In this document: positions 37,601 through 50,608 of the stretch, one piece after another
Layout: each line of letters opens with the position of its first letter
Numbering within the stretch: the first letter of the stretch is position 1
Assembly (NCBI GenBank): GCA_021397835.1
Contig: JAJFZO010000863.1
Coordinates: forward strand, 434,001 to 498,000
Source of the DNA: Moringa oleifera
Lineage: Eukaryota; Streptophyta; Magnoliopsida; Brassicales; Moringaceae
DNA: 64,000 nt
Reading direction: 5' to 3'
Made by a program: the position numbers and the translations under genes
Notes under the pieces: generated by a model
Seen by the model: only the letters and a program-made list of their open reading frames with translations
What the model was told of the DNA's origin: nothing
The model's database searches: none

Positions 37601-38470
37601 ATGGTTAGACCTCTTTAGCTTCTCTAAGGGTTGTCCCAACCCTAAAACGAAACAAGGAATACGATAAAGTCAGAGCAGCTCATCTAACATTTTCCAATCC
37701 CATCTCTCAGCCCACCACCCCATAGCGCCCGCACACGCAGAGAAAAGAAGAAAAAAGAAACAACAAAGGGAGAGAAGATGGTCATAATTTGTGTATTTAA
37801 AATTAGTTGGACAAAGCTTAGATGCTGCTAATAGAATGCAAACAAAACAAGGTACGGCTGTGATGCTGTACTATACTCATAAATCAAAATTAGATAGATA
37901 TTATTCTATGCCATAAGATATTATTCAATATTAAGGATACGTAATAGCAAGTCAAAGCACAGAGGGCTTCCACTTAGAAAATGCCTCCAAGACCTTCCCT
38001 AGAGGCTTAGAGCTAGTCGATCAAGCCGACCTCTAGCCAATCTTTTAAGCCAAATGCATATTAATATCAAGCAAGCATAGAAAAATATCCTGAGGAAGAG
38101 AGTGGACATTTTGTACAATGTCTGCACCGCAAATTGGTCCTCAGCCACAAATTATTATGAATAATCATTATTTTTATGTGCCTTACAAGTAAAGATAGAC
38201 AGCCAAACTACTTTTTTAATTGAAAACATTGCCATCATGATAATATTCTAATAGGCTGCATCGGGACCATCGTGCACCACCCGTCCTTATCCACTCGGTG
38301 GGCATAGAGAGATGCGGAATTAGTGTTGGCTTTTTGTTTCTATTTCATTGGTGCCATCAGTGTGTCTTTGATGTCATTTTGATGCTACCGTAGGCTGGCG
38401 CATTCGTGCTTCTTTTAGACTTTTACTAAAGGTGCTTAACGTTTGTTCTTGCTTAGCCTACCCACCCATA
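34682..38470. other. Intergenic region, mostly featureless
   Basis: Nearly 3.8 kb between the LINE and the LURP-one gene. Apart from the possible SINE fragment and a short (TA)n run near 37355-37370, I see nothing to call. A 159-codon open frame on the minus strand (36535-37014) is low-complexity in character and matches no family that I know. Confidence 0.4.
35215..35400 (-). mobile_element. Possible tRNA-derived SINE fragment
   Basis: On the minus strand, ggctcagttgttaa (plus 35305-35318) resembles an RNA polymerase III A box, and aattcaagtca (plus 35281-35291) resembles a B box, at a spacing close to that of tRNA-like SINE heads. No tRNA fold can be made and the outer limits are guesses. 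It could be chance. Confidence 0.25.
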
Positions 38471-38479
38471 TCTCTCTCT

Positions 38480-38487
38480 GTATATAT
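38480..38487 (+). promoter_or_regulatory. TATA box of the LURP-one-related gene
   Basis: ctgtatatatacc lies about 140 bp before the ATG at 38622. The stretch between them has no other ATG, which fits a leader of roughly 110 nt. Confidence 0.55.
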
Positions 38488-38621
38488 ACCGAACACTCAT
38501 ATTGGCATATAGCTTCCTCAGGCCACTCAGCCGAAACAAATTTTTGAAATCTTTCAGCTGCTTAAGTTCAGTTGATTTCGAGTCTGTAAGGCTGGAACCT
38601 TTTGGGTACAGGATTGCAGGG

Positions 38622-39398
38622 ATGACAAAGATCTATCCGAACGGCAACGTCACTCCTACCAACAGCACCGCCTCCGACAGCCTCAAGAGCTCGCCGTCTG
38701 AGGGAGACGCTGCCGTCCTCACCGTCTGGAAGAAGTCTCTCCTTTTCAACTGTAACGGCTTTACTGTGTATGATGGTAAGGGTGATCTACTGTTTAGGGT
38801 CGACAACTACATGCAAGGAAACAAGGGTGAGATTCTCCTCATGGATGCTTCTGGCCAGCCCCTCCTCACAATTCGCCGCAAGGTCCCTTCTCCTTTCCTA
38901 TCTTTTCTATTCATCACTACATAAATATTCCGCCGCTGCTTCGACTTCGATCTGTGTATTTGTGTAATCATTTAATTGTGTTGACGCTAACAGAAGCTGA
39001 GCCTAGGGGACAGCTGGCTCGTATACGACGGAGAAACGGCCGTAAACCCCCTATATTCAGTGAGGAAAGCTGTGAACATCCTCAACAACAAATGTTTGGC
39101 TTACGTGAGCCCTGGAAGTAACGGTGGGGTGTCGTCGTCATCGTCGCCGACGTGGAAAAACAGCAAGAACGTGATGTATGAGGTAGAGGGATCGTACGCT
39201 CAAAGATGTTGTGCGATATACGATGAGACGAGAAGGAGAGTGGCGGAGATCAAGCGCAAGGAGGCCGTCGGTGGGGTGGCCTTTGGCGTAGATGTCTTCC
39301 GCCTCATTGTACAGCCTGATTTAGATAGTGCCCTAGCCATGGCCCTGGTCATTCTGCTTGACCAGATGTTTCCATCAAGCAAGCGTTTCCCCTCTTAG
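38622..39398 (+). CDS. LURP-one-related protein (LOR8-like, tubby-like fold)
   Basis: Two exons, 38622-38882 and 38994-39398, give 221 aa. The frame is open upstream to 38502, but there it starts at TTG inside the likely leader. MTKIYPN is the usual start of this subgroup. The DUF567/LOR domain fills the protein: LTVWKKSLLFNCNGFTVYD, then LLFRVDNYMQGNKGEILLMD, then LTIRRK joined across the intron to KLSLGDSWLVYDGE. Further on come VMYEVEGSYAQRCCAIYDE, GVAFGVDVFRLIV and ALAMALVILLDQMF. A low-complexity GGVSSSSSP loop sits mid-protein. The fold is a 12-stranded barrel like that of tubby and scramblase proteins. LURP1 itself acts in basal defence against oomycetes, but the biochemical role of most LOR proteins is unknown. 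Confidence 0.92.
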
Positions 39399-40564
39399 TT
39401 TTTTTTTTAAAAATCCTCTGAATAATAATTGGGATTGTTACTGCTTCACAAAATTTTGTCCTCATCTCCACGGATCCTGTTTGTCACGTGGGAAGCTGAA
39501 AGTTTCACCACCACCACCACCACCGCCCCCCTCTCCGCCTTCTGCTGCTCCGTGAGGCTCTGGTTTTCAAATTTTATACGAAAGAAGACTAGAGCTTCAA
39601 AGGGAAATGTATATGTATATACAGTTTAATTACAAGCAGAATGAGGTGACGGTCAACTTCTTTTCTCCTGCCTTTTCTTTTTGCTTTCCATTTTTCCTTG
39701 GCAAGAGGACTGACAAGTTTAATAAATCAATCAATAATATAGTTATAAGTACATTTTTTCTTACCATGAGATAAACATTATCATATGCAACTTTTTCTGC
39801 AGCCATTTGCTCCAAACTCGTTTTCCTACATGATATGAAAGAAACCCGATTGCAAAATAAATCATGCATTAAACATAAAATGAAAATATGAATTTCATGA
39901 TTTCAATTGGGTTAACATAATAATAATAATAAAAAAAAAACACCACTGGGAACTTGAACCAAAGCTCAGGGCAGCAAACTCTGACTTTTGGCTGGATAGC
40001 TTTGCTGGTAAGATTTGAACATTCAAGTTGAATAAGACCTAATCAAGATGATATTTATTTAACTCTGGAAATATTGTTTTATTTTTAGAATATTCAATGA
40101 TCATCAATTTATAAAATAGGAAGGCATGTATTACTTAAAAGTTAATTTCCTAGATAGAACAATTAAGATTACGCAATCCCCATCTGGAAATAATGATTTG
40201 CATATAAAATAATAATAAATTTATTTACAATGTTTTAAAATAATATAAAAATATTATTATAATAATGTAACACTAAATCAATAAAATAGTAAAACATTAA
40301 ATCAATATTATGTCAAAATTAAAATGAATAATATAAGATAAATTATATTTAGATCACAATGAAAATATTAACATAACTATGAAATTTAACCCCAAAAAAT
40401 TATGTTTCTAATTGTTTAACAATAAATTAAATAAAATTATTTTTTTAACTTAACAATAAGTTAAAAATGAAAATTAATGATAGATGTAAAATCGATCTTT
40501 AAATCATGTTTATTAATTTAATTATTTTTTGGCAAATCATATCTTGGCCACGGACACCAAGCTT

Positions 40565-40736
40565 AGGCTAGCGTCTGTCGTGCCAATGCCAAATTAATGT
40601 AACAAGCTTCCTTGTGCCCATCCCCAAATTAAGGCTAGCGTCTGTCGAATCACCCATCACCGCACCCACCCACTGTCACGCCCCAATATTCGCATCCCTA
40701 ATCGTCTCGTGGCCAGCTTCCTTGTGCCCATCCCCA
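40565..40736. repeat. Interleaved short direct repeats in a GC-richer island
   Basis: Two different words each occur twice. aggctagcgtctgtcg is at 40565-40580 and 40632-40647. agcttccttgtgcccatcccca is at 40605-40626 and 40715-40736. The island stands out from the AT-rich surroundings and codes for nothing that I recognise. It is probably a piece of an old repeat. Confidence 0.65.
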
Positions 40737-41458
40737 GATGTCTAGGATCCACGCGACCAACCTCTTTATCGCCTAGCCTCCTCGCAGCCAACCTAAAAGC
40801 GTCTCGCTCCCACCCCTAGGCCCTGCACATCCTTCTTTTCTCGCCTTTTCTTTTTTTTTTTTGTGTCATTGTCGCCTGCTGTTGCTTGCTGCCACCGATT
40901 GATATATCTTTACTTTATAACATGATTTTTGGCATTGAATTATTATAATGTATGTATGATAATGTACAATGTATATATTTACTTATTCATTTTGTTAATC
41001 CATTGTTAATAATCAATTGTATAATGTATATATTGATTTTATATGATTTATATATAATAATACAAACGTATAATGTATATATGGGAAAAATAATGAATCG
41101 ATTGCTTATTGTTAATTTATATTTAACTTCATTTGATAAAATACGTATTTACCATATCTAAAACAATGTTAATGCGTAATATTTGCTTACATTTTTTATT
41201 ATTTGTCAATTCTTAACAATTATTATCATATGTTAATTTATAATTATCATTATATATTGATTATTAAAATTTATTATTATATGATAATTTATAATAATTT
41301 TTATTATATGTTAATTCATAATAAATGAGTAATTGCTTTTGTTTTTATTAACTGTTGATTCGTAATCATTATTATTATCATATTTTTATAGTTAATTAGT
41401 ATATATAAAATTTATTACATAAGATTTCGCTTGTGTTTTTATTAGATATTAATTATTG

Positions 41459-41489
<31 letters not shown>

Positions 41490-43865
41490 GTTGTTATTAT
41501 TGTTTTTATAATTAATTTTTATGTATAAAGTTTATTACATAAGAAATCAGTAATTACTTATGTTTATATTAAATGTTAAATCATAATTTATTACTAGTTT
41601 AATCTTATTTTATTGATTTCACATATACTATTTGAGAATTATTATTAAATATTTATTATAATTCACGTGTTTTATATTGTGTTTTTAAATAAATTATTTG
41701 TTAATGGTTTTTTAATTTTTTAAATTATATAGCTTGAGAATGTAATATTTATGTATAACATATGATAAATATGTAAAATATTATTTATTTTATTTTATAA
41801 AAATTTCATGTAGTATTTTTATTATTTTTTAGGTACATACTAATTAATATATCTATGTATTTTGAGAAAAACACGAACTTATATATTTATAAATCATGTG
41901 CTTAGAGAATTATAGAGATATACTATCAAAATGTGTATAAAATAAAATAAATAATAATTTATGATATATTTCACATAAATGCACATTTTTAATGATATAT
42001 GATCATTTACCTTTGAAAATTATACGATATACATACTTTTGTATGTAAATACTAGTAGGATCAACTATTTGACATAAAAATGATCAAAACTTGGATATTT
42101 GCTTCAAGGATAAGTCCAAGAATTTATATTAGAAGGAGCTGAAATTGAAATTTTTCAATATAACAAATTTGAAGTAAGCACAAATTTGCAAACCCTTTTA
42201 TCTATTCAGTATTTATAAATTTTATTTAAAAACAAAAATAGTATAAGATTACATTTTCTTTTATTGCTAATTCTGCATGCAAAAACACATGATTTTGTGT
42301 TTGTTAAAGCTTGATCTCAAACCTTCCTAAGAGAGGAAAGACTTAAACCAAAAGAAAGCAAATATGTAACAAATCAAACAAAGGGCTACATTAAGAAATT
42401 TAAACTAAACTAGCCATGTATAAGAGGATCAATTAGTGCTGATAAATTATCGAAAGAAAAAAAGAACTTTATTTACTATGATTATTAGATAAATGTAATG
42501 TGATCTGCGTAGATTGTAGGACTTTTATGAAGGGATTATCAGTGAGCTTTTGCATTTCTTATACTCTTTAATGATGTTTTTAGCTCGTCTATCGTATAGT
42601 ATTATTATAGTATATCGTTCAACATATCTGTGAATTAAATACCCAATCTCAACATCCACGATATATCAATTTTTAATCATATCTTAAAAAAAAAAAAAAC
42701 ACCATCCCACCATGATTGTTTTAATATCTCAAACAATAAGGGATTTACAAAAAACCACCATAAATTTTCAAATTGATGACAACCACTTAAATTTTTCTTA
42801 ATCCTCTTCATTTCTAATGTTTCATTTAGCATATGTATGCTCTATGTGTAATGAGATTTGAAATTTAAAATTTTTAATAAAAAATTTATATATTATTAAA
42901 AGAATTTAAATGATATTATTTATTAAAGTTGTGCTTCATGAGATTTTGAAGCATAAAATTCATCTATAAAAGAATCTAAATTATATTCATAACAAAATCA
43001 AGTTCCTTGTAGAGTGCCAAACAATCAACAAGAAAGTTGTCTTCCATTTTGCTACAAAGTGCAGTCTTCACATGTTTCCTTGTTGAAAATGCTTGCTCAA
43101 TAATGGAGGTAGAAACAAGTAATATTAAAATTAGATGAATCAATCTACTTAACATAATATAAATCTTGATATTCCACTCTTAATCAATTATTGACACAAT
43201 TTAGCAAGTTTTGACATCTTAAATTGAAAATTATGCAACACATTGTGCTTATAATGTATCAACTCATACTCAAAGCAACGATATCTTAATTTGTAAAGTC
43301 TTCATAATAGAATTTACTTTCAAGCTTGTAATTATCATCATTATTTTTTGTTTTTTAAAAAAAAATTGGTAATAGATAAATTTCATTATTCATTCATTGT
43401 CATGTTTTTTAATGATGAAATTTTTATGTTTAGTAATAGAATATTTTATTATTAAATTTAAATTTTTTTATAATGATTAATGTCTAACGTAATTTCTTTA
43501 AAGCAAATTTAATCATTCATATAAATATTAAAAATTGTTGGATGTCTATCTTTGAAAATATAACATACTTAGTGGTGAAGTGAGTATTAAAATGTTAATA
43601 ATTTTAATTAATTAAATAAAAATATTTTTAACAAATAATAATAAAATAAAAACAAAAGTGACAAAAGATTTATGCTGAGTTTTGGTCCAAGACTTAGTGT
43701 ATCTAGGTCACATTCTCGCACATAAGTTTAAGCTGGTGGGGCTTCCATCGTAGTTTGAGATTTGCACTTCTTACACTGTATGTGAGAGTTTTTTATTTTA
43801 TATAATTACCCATCATAAGATGAAGTATCATATATATATATATATATATCAAGTTTATATATACA

Positions 43866-44390
43866 TATATATGATTAATTATATCAATAAAATAGGTATT
43901 TTATTTATAATTTTAAATTAACACCTGCAAAAACAAATTTTATCTATTAAAAACTTAAGTTTTTTTTTTGAATTTTAAATGTGAGATTTTCGTTTATAAT
44001 TTTTATTAATATTAATAATTTTATACATACATATAATATAATATAACTTATGTAATTATTCAAATACTTCTTGAAAATACTATTACAACAAACCTTTTTT
44101 TTTTACATCAAACTTAATAAAAACATGTAAAATATAAATATGTAAATAAAATAAAAAAATATATATCTGTTTTAATAACATTTAAAAAGATGTTAAAATA
44201 ATTATATAAATAAAAGTCACACTCAGTATAAAACTACTAATATTAATAAAAATTATAGACAAAAATCTCACATTGAGAATTCAACAAAAATGTGAATCTC
44301 AAACAAGTGTAATTTTTTTGTAAGTTTCGATTTAAAATTATAAGCAAAATACAAGTCTTCTTCGTATAATTAGCTCATATATATATATAT
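43866..44390. mobile_element. Fold-back (large inverted repeat) element, ~525 bp
   Basis: Two arms of roughly 205 bp (43866-44072 and 44183-44390) are imperfect reverse complements around a loop of about 110 bp. Clear paired blocks are ttgaattttaaatgtgag with its partner ending tcacattgagaattcaa, and tataattttaaatt with aatttaaaattata of the other arm (43896-43925 against about 44320-44345). The transcript of either strand would fold into one long hairpin. No coding sequence is present. MITE or fold-back transposon is the simplest reading. Confidence 0.7.
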
Positions 44391-45465
44391 ATTACGTGAA
44401 ATTAGTTTTTATTTTTTATTTTTTTCTTTTTAAAATATTAAGTAATGATTTTTTAATTCACTTTATTTATCATTTTGAATACATAAATATACCAAAAAAA
44501 AAATTCTTTAAGATTATATTTGTTATATGATAATTGAATAATTTTTATTTCATTTCTAAGTTTAGTACATTAATGAGATTGAGAGAAGCTTATCTTGTCG
44601 CTTCCTTTCATCTCATGGAATATGATAATTTTATCCCCTTAAATTGGTATGATAAAATTATGTCATAAAGTAGAAGTACAAGATTAATGTATGGTTTACA
44701 TCATTTGATATTACTAAATGAATAAATTTATTTTACATTAATATAAATATACTTTTCAAAAATAAATAAACTATTTAATTAATTATAATACAGATTTTAT
44801 ATTATCCTATTTTTACTCTTTTTTAAAGCTAATTTAAATAAAAAATATTTTGAATTACTTAAAAATTGTCAACATTATTATTAAATATTTTTAGTTAATT
44901 TATATTGATTGTTAATATTTATAAAATTTACTTTATAATCATGATCTTTTTTTAATCAAAAGAATAGTAAGATATAATAAAAAATTTAAAAAAATTAACT
45001 AATAATTTGTTCATCAATTAATTATAATATAATTTAAATTTATAATAAATATTAATTTTTTTTGAAAATAATCTTCGTACTATCTTATATTATATCCAAT
45101 ACATCATAATATTGATATAATCTAAAATTTAATCTAATTCAATCTGCTTTAATCTAGTTCAGTTGAGGACGTGTTTGCAGCCTTAGTCACACTGTGACAA
45201 GCCACCCACCAAAAGCACAACTCCATTGTTTATTCCAAGGGTTTGCAAAACAAAGAAAACATTAACTGGTAAGTCAACCATTCAACGCATGAACATGCGC
45301 GATCCAGGCCTGCTTTTTGGTAGGTAATCCATGCGTGGAATCTTCGAATATTCGTTGTGGCCATGGGCGGCCAGCTGACCTCATGAGCCCAGGCCCAAAA
45401 CTGACCGAAAGTTCTTCGATTCACGGCACTCCTGGAGGAGGGTTTCACTGGAAAGTGCTGAGGAT

Positions 45466-45471
45466 CACGTG
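45466..45471 (+). promoter_or_regulatory. G-box upstream of phosphoglycerate mutase
   Basis: CACGTG in the context gatcacgtgggtc, about 115 bp before the TATA box of the mutase gene. G-boxes are bound by bHLH and bZIP factors. Use in this promoter is inferred. Confidence 0.4.
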
Positions 45472-45579
45472 GGTCGCAAGTGGTTTGGTTGCGTTGGTTT
45501 GGTGCCCCAGGTCCGAATCCAACTGTGTGGGTGCCCTGGTTTTCTTTGTTAAATCAACGGCGTGAGAGTTGCCTTTCTC

Positions 45580-45587
45580 TATTTATA
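45580..45587 (+). promoter_or_regulatory. TATA box of phosphoglycerate mutase gene
   Basis: tatttata in a pyrimidine-rich setting. It places the transcription start near 45615. The leader is then split by an intron at 45679-45905 (ccttcag/gtattc to attgcag/tctagg), so the ATG at 45921 lies just inside exon 2 of the transcript. Confidence 0.55.
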
Positions 45588-45920
45588 CCCTTCTTTGGCT
45601 TGTTTCGCTGAGCATTTGCTGTTCACTTCTATCTGAATTCCAAGGCTCATTTCCTGTTTGGTTGATAACTACCTTCAGGTATTCAAGATGAAGAGATATT
45701 TTATTTCATTTTGTTTTCCTTTCCTTTTTTAATTTTTTGTTTTGTATTCTCTCCGATCTTTTGTTTTGTTTTCCTTCTTCTTCCCTGAATGGAGCCATAT
45801 ATGTGTGTAGATAGCTTTTGTGTTTTACTTGGCTGTTACTATAGTATGCTTACTTGGGCGTTTGCATGATGCTCTCCCTTTGCTAAGTGGATCTAATCAT
45901 TGCAGTCTAGGTAAGGAGAC

Positions 45921-48900
45921 ATGGGGAGCTCAGCGGCACAAGTGAATTGGAAATTAGAGGATCACCCAAAGCTGCCCAAGGGCAAGATCTTGGCGATGGT
46001 GGTCTTGGATGGTTGGGGAGAGGCCAAGCCTGATCAGTATAACTGCATCCACGTCGCCGATACTCCCACCATGGACTCCCTTAAAAACGTACTTTCCCTT
46101 TTTTGTTTCATCTCTTTTATTATCCTCGCTATCATCACAATATTTGCACACTGGCCCTGCTCTCTACTGTTCTTTAAGAATTTTATTTTTATTTTTGTTT
46201 TATTCATCTTTCAATTTGTACATGGATATTGGCTCCCAGCCGTAGTTCCTTTGTATTGGATCGGAGCTGATATCTAAACAGCTCCATTCACCAAAATGAT
46301 GAAAAAAAGGGATAAAAAAGAAATCAAATATCTGATCTATTAGTAATAATTTCTTGAATTATTGTGACTAGAATGGAAGGTTCACTATGTTCAAGATCCT
46401 TTTGGATGCATGTTGCTATTTTTCTTTGTTTCTATTAGTTAATCATTGTAATATGTACCCTTTGTTATATTCCATCAAAGATATGTAACCCTTATTACTA
46501 TTTTATTATAAAGGGTGCCCCTGATAAATGGAGATTGATTAAAGCACATGGTAAGGCTGTCGGGCTTCCAACAGATGATGACATGGGCAACAGTGAAGTT
46601 GGTCATAATGCTCTAGGTGCTGGGCGCATTTATGCTCAAGGGTGAGCTTCCTTTCTGCTTTATTTTATTTTATTTGTTTGTTAAGATATTGTTTATGATG
46701 ACTGCATGAAATTACAGTTGCTCTTGTTGTTGCTACTTCCTGCTGCTGTTTGTTTTTCCCCCCCCTGAATTCGATAATGCCATGTTAGATTTAGTTGTAG
46801 TTTTTATGGTCTCTTGGATGTGTTTTTGTCACCCATTTAGCTCTAAAACTGAGGCTTTCAAACTTTAAGGCCATAGAAGACGGTACTTAGTTAAGAATTA
46901 TCTAACTCAGACTAGGTGAAAGTACTTTATGTTTGATTCATATGAAGCAATAAAGAAATTTTTTCACACCTTCCTATGTTAAGTTCTTTGGTATTTTAGA
47001 AGCACTTTTAGCTTACTGCTGCAATCCTCTTGAAAGTGTTTCATGTTCCATCTTCTATTAGAGCACATAAATTGATTATGATATACTTACCTAGATTCAA
47101 TACTTTCAATATTATGCGTAATATGTCAAATATTCTAAAAACCTAAAATTCATAAAATGATTAGTGGGCTATATAGTTCTTTCTCTTGGATGTTTTTATG
47201 TGTATTTGTAAAAGCTAGATTCTTTGGTTTCTTGACTGTGTTGTTGGTTTGATATTTATTCGTGTTTGAATTTAGAGCAAAGCTTGTTGACATGGCTCTT
47301 GCCTCGGGAAAAATCTATGATGGGGAAGGATTTAAATACATTTCTGAAAGTTTTGAAAATGGCACGTTGCACCTTATTGGTCTGCTGAGTGATGGTGGAG
47401 TCCACTCCCGGCTTGATCAACTGCAGGTTAGTTTTTGTGGTTGAGGACTCGATGCACCTTTTTAAGTTTCAGCTTTTTGAATGAAGATAATTGTTCTTCC
47501 ATTTTTCAATTTATTTTGCAGCTGTTGCTGAAGGGAGCTAGTGAGCGTGGTGCTAAAAGAATCCGTGTTCATATTCTCACTGATGGGCGTGATGTTTTGG
47601 ATGGTTCAAGTGTAGGCTTTGCAGAAACTTTAGAGAATGACCTTGCTAAGTTACGCGAGAAAGGTATTGATGCACAGATTGCATCTGGTGGAGGCCGCAT
47701 GTACGTCACAATGGATCGTTATGAGGTATGAAATTCTCATACTTTATGTTCTTGTAATAGGCTCTTCAATGATATATACAGATTGACTTGTTGGATATCT
47801 TTTTCATAGACTTGATATTTTTGTTGATAATCAGGGTTGAAACTCATGTTATTACTGCTACTTCGTATCTTCTTCTTCATTTTTTTTTTGGGAGGGGAGA
47901 GAGGGGTTTTGATTTTCATGAGAAGTTGATGTTATCCTTCATCAAATGATAAGCTTGTCCATGTAATGTTTTTAACAATGTGGATGTTTTCAAACTTTTA
48001 GATGTGGTGGTAAAGGTAGGTCTCCCTTGGCACACGTAAATAAACATGGTTTACTTTTCAATGATACTGTTGATTATATTTTTCAAAATACTTTAACACA
48101 TTGAACGGATCACTTTTTGCAGAATGACTGGACTGTTGTGAAACGAGGATGGGATGCCCAAGTTCTTGGGGAAGCACCACACAAATTTAGGAATGCAGTT
48201 GAAGCTATCAAGAAACTTAGGGAAGACACCAAGGCAAATGATCAGTACCTACCTCCTTTTGTTATTGTTGATGACAATGGGAAGGCTGTGGGGCCTATAG
48301 TGGATGGTGATGCCGTTGTTACATTTAACTTCCGAGCAGATCGTATGGTTATGATTGCTAAGGCACTTGAGTATGAAAATTTTGACAAATTTGATCGTGT
48401 GCGATTCCCAAAAATCCGTTATGCTGGAATGCTTCAATATGATGGAGAGCTGAAGCTCCCAAGTCATTACCTTGTTTCTCCACCAGAGATAGAAAGAACT
48501 TCAGGGGAATACTTGGTGCATAATGGTGTTCGTACTTTTGCTTGCAGGTTAGTTGTAGCACCCATCTTCATTTTCATAGAACTTGGTTTATTATGCACTC
48601 GCATGTATCTCATTTACATTTTGATTTCTAGATTGATCGTTGCAACTTTGTAATACTCATCCCTTGACTTCATTTGATGAGATGGCATAAATATTAGAAT
48701 AAGTTACTTGCTTTGCTTCTAATTGCTTGTTTTGGTCTAACCAATCTTATGTACTGCTTGCTTTAAGATTGTATCTGGTTAATGTAATCAACAACTTGGT
48801 TCATATTTCATCTCATTCAATCTCATTTTTAAAATAACTTCTGTGATGCGAGCAATGGCTTGTTAGTATGCTGGTCAGTTTACGTGGGAGCATCTGGGAC

Positions 48901-50085
48901 TGGGAGTTGGGAAGGAATTAGAAGTAGATATAACAGTCTGATTAAGAAAAAAGGAATAGATATAACACATTTGCCAATTTATCAACCATTTCTGGATTTC
49001 CTTTCTTGTGAAATGACCTCTAATGCTATCTTTTACCTTTTTTTCTCCTGTTACTTGGGAATAATAGTGAAACTGTCAAGTTTGGCCATGTCACTTTCTT
49101 CTGGAATGGTAATCGCTCTGGTTATTTTAACCAAGAAATGGAGGAGTATGTGGAAATTCCAAGTGACAGTGGAATCACATTCAATGTCCAACCGCAGATG
49201 AAAGCCATGGAAATTGCGGAGAAGGCGCGAGATGCTATCCTGAGTCGCAAATTCCACCAGGTGATTTAATGCGCTTATCATTTGGCATATCAAAAAGATG
49301 GTTTAAGTTGATAATCAAATACATGATTTATATTTCTTTTTTTTTTCCCCCTTTTGTAATGTTTCTCTCTCTTTTGCATGTGTGTTTGTTTAGGTACGTG
49401 TTAACCTACCTAATGGTGACATGGTGGGACATACAGGAGATATTGAGGCCACGATTGTGGGATGCAAGGTCACTGATGGTGCAGTGAAGGTAAATGTAAT
49501 ATCACTTATGTTGGGGTATTCGGATTGTGGAGGATGCAGAATAATGACGCAAAACTCTTGCACAGATCAAAAAAGATTTTCGCCTTTTTCCTAACTTGAT
49601 ACTGTCTGGTTGCAGACAATCCTCGATGCTATAGAGCAAGTTGGTGGGATTTTTGTTGTGACTGCAGATCATGGGAATGCTGAGGACATGGTGAAGAGGG
49701 ACAAGTCTGGGAAGCCTGCAGTTGACAAGAGTGGCAACATTCAGATACTTACCTCTCACACTCTTCAACCAGTAAGTCCTACCGATACCCTCTTTAAAAT
49801 TTTGATGTTTAAAAGGGATCTGGTTGTTGTATTTAACCTGCCATGTACTAGGTTTGGCAGCTAATTTCGAGTGAAGGCAGTATCATTTTAAGTCTGAAAA
49901 TTTGATTATTTGTTGTGCAGGTGCCTATTGCAATTGGAGGGCCTGGATTGGCATCTGGGGTTAGATTCCGGAAGGACGTTCCCAATGGTGGACTTGCCAA
50001 TGTGGCTGCTACTGTAATGAACCTTCATGGATTTGTGGCTCCCAGTGACTATGAGGAGACTCTCATTGAAGTAGTTGATAACTAG
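45921..50085 (+). CDS. iPGAM: 2,3-bisphosphoglycerate-independent phosphoglycerate mutase
   Basis: Nine coding exons: 45921-46088, 46514-46641, 47276-47426, 47522-47725, 48123-48547, 49068-49260, 49394-49489, 49616-49771, 49921-50085. They give 561 aa, close to the plant norm of about 557-560. The enzyme converts 3-phosphoglycerate to 2-phosphoglycerate in cytosolic glycolysis, using two Mn ions and a phosphoserine intermediate. All signature motifs are present: VVLDGWGE (Asp30), [17 protein letters not shown] with the nucleophile Ser83, [63 protein letters not shown] and LTSHT. It starts [21 protein letters not shown] with no targeting peptide. The gene is intact. The next gene, CDKB1, starts about 0.6 kb downstream on the same strand. 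Confidence 0.97.
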
Positions 50086-50585
50086 GATTGACATGCAGCA
50101 ATTTATTTAGTTGATTTTTGCCTGGACTTTTTGCATACGGCGGATAATGCTGAGACCTTTGGAGTAGAGTATATTGTTTTATGAAATAAGTTAAATTTTA
50201 GAGGCTGCTTGTCAATGGGGCAGGTTCTCTCTATTTTTGGTTTGTTTCTCTGGCTTTGGTCCATGGGAACAATACAGTAAACAATAGTTTTGTTTTCTAA
50301 GTGCTGCTGTTGTTTTTCTGGTAACCATCAGCATCTTCTTCTTATTGTTTTTGCCCCTTTACTCTCGCAATTAGTTGATGAAATCCGAGCATTTGATTAA
50401 TATTCCATACACTGGGATTTGTAGACTGAAGAAAAATTTGTGGCTCGGTAAACAACTGAGGTGAAAAAGAGGGAAAGAAGCATGTAAAATTTGGTTAGGA
50501 CATGTATGTATTTGAGAGTTCAAACTGGCATGTGCGGAGCCTACCATGAAATTCAAATTTCAAACGAGGGGGAAACTGGGGAAGC

Positions 50586-50591
50586 CACGTG
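50586..50591 (+). promoter_or_regulatory. G-box in CDKB1 promoter
   Basis: CACGTG within the palindrome ccacgtgg (50585-50592), 75 bp before the TATA-like ctataaat (50661-50668). Confidence 0.4.
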
Positions 50592-50597
50592 GGTTCT

Positions 50598-50608
50598 TTG
50601 CCGTTGGG
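50598..50608 (-). promoter_or_regulatory. MSA (M-phase activator) element of CDKB1
   Basis: The minus strand reads CCCAACGGCAA, which matches the MSA consensus YCYAACGGYYA at 10 of 11 positions and contains the invariant AACGG core bound by three-repeat MYB proteins. It sits about 55 bp upstream of the TATA box at 50661, in the proximal promoter of a gene whose family is expressed at G2/M. Confidence 0.6.

Larger units (their letters stand above)
39399..45465. other. AT-rich gene desert
   Basis: About 6 kb without a credible gene. The first 250 bp are probably the 3' UTR of the LURP-one gene. From about 40.02 to 45.15 kb the sequence is extremely AT-rich, apart from a GC-richer island at 40.55-40.85 kb. 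It contains (TTA)n near 41460-41487, (AT)n runs near 43830-43850 and 44377-44390, and a large fold-back element. It looks like accumulated and eroded transposon DNA. Confidence 0.5.

Noticed and set aside
38502..38621. N-terminal extension of the LURP-one-related frame
   Set aside because: It begins with TTG, lies just after the TATA box where the leader should be, and the family starts at MTKIYPN.
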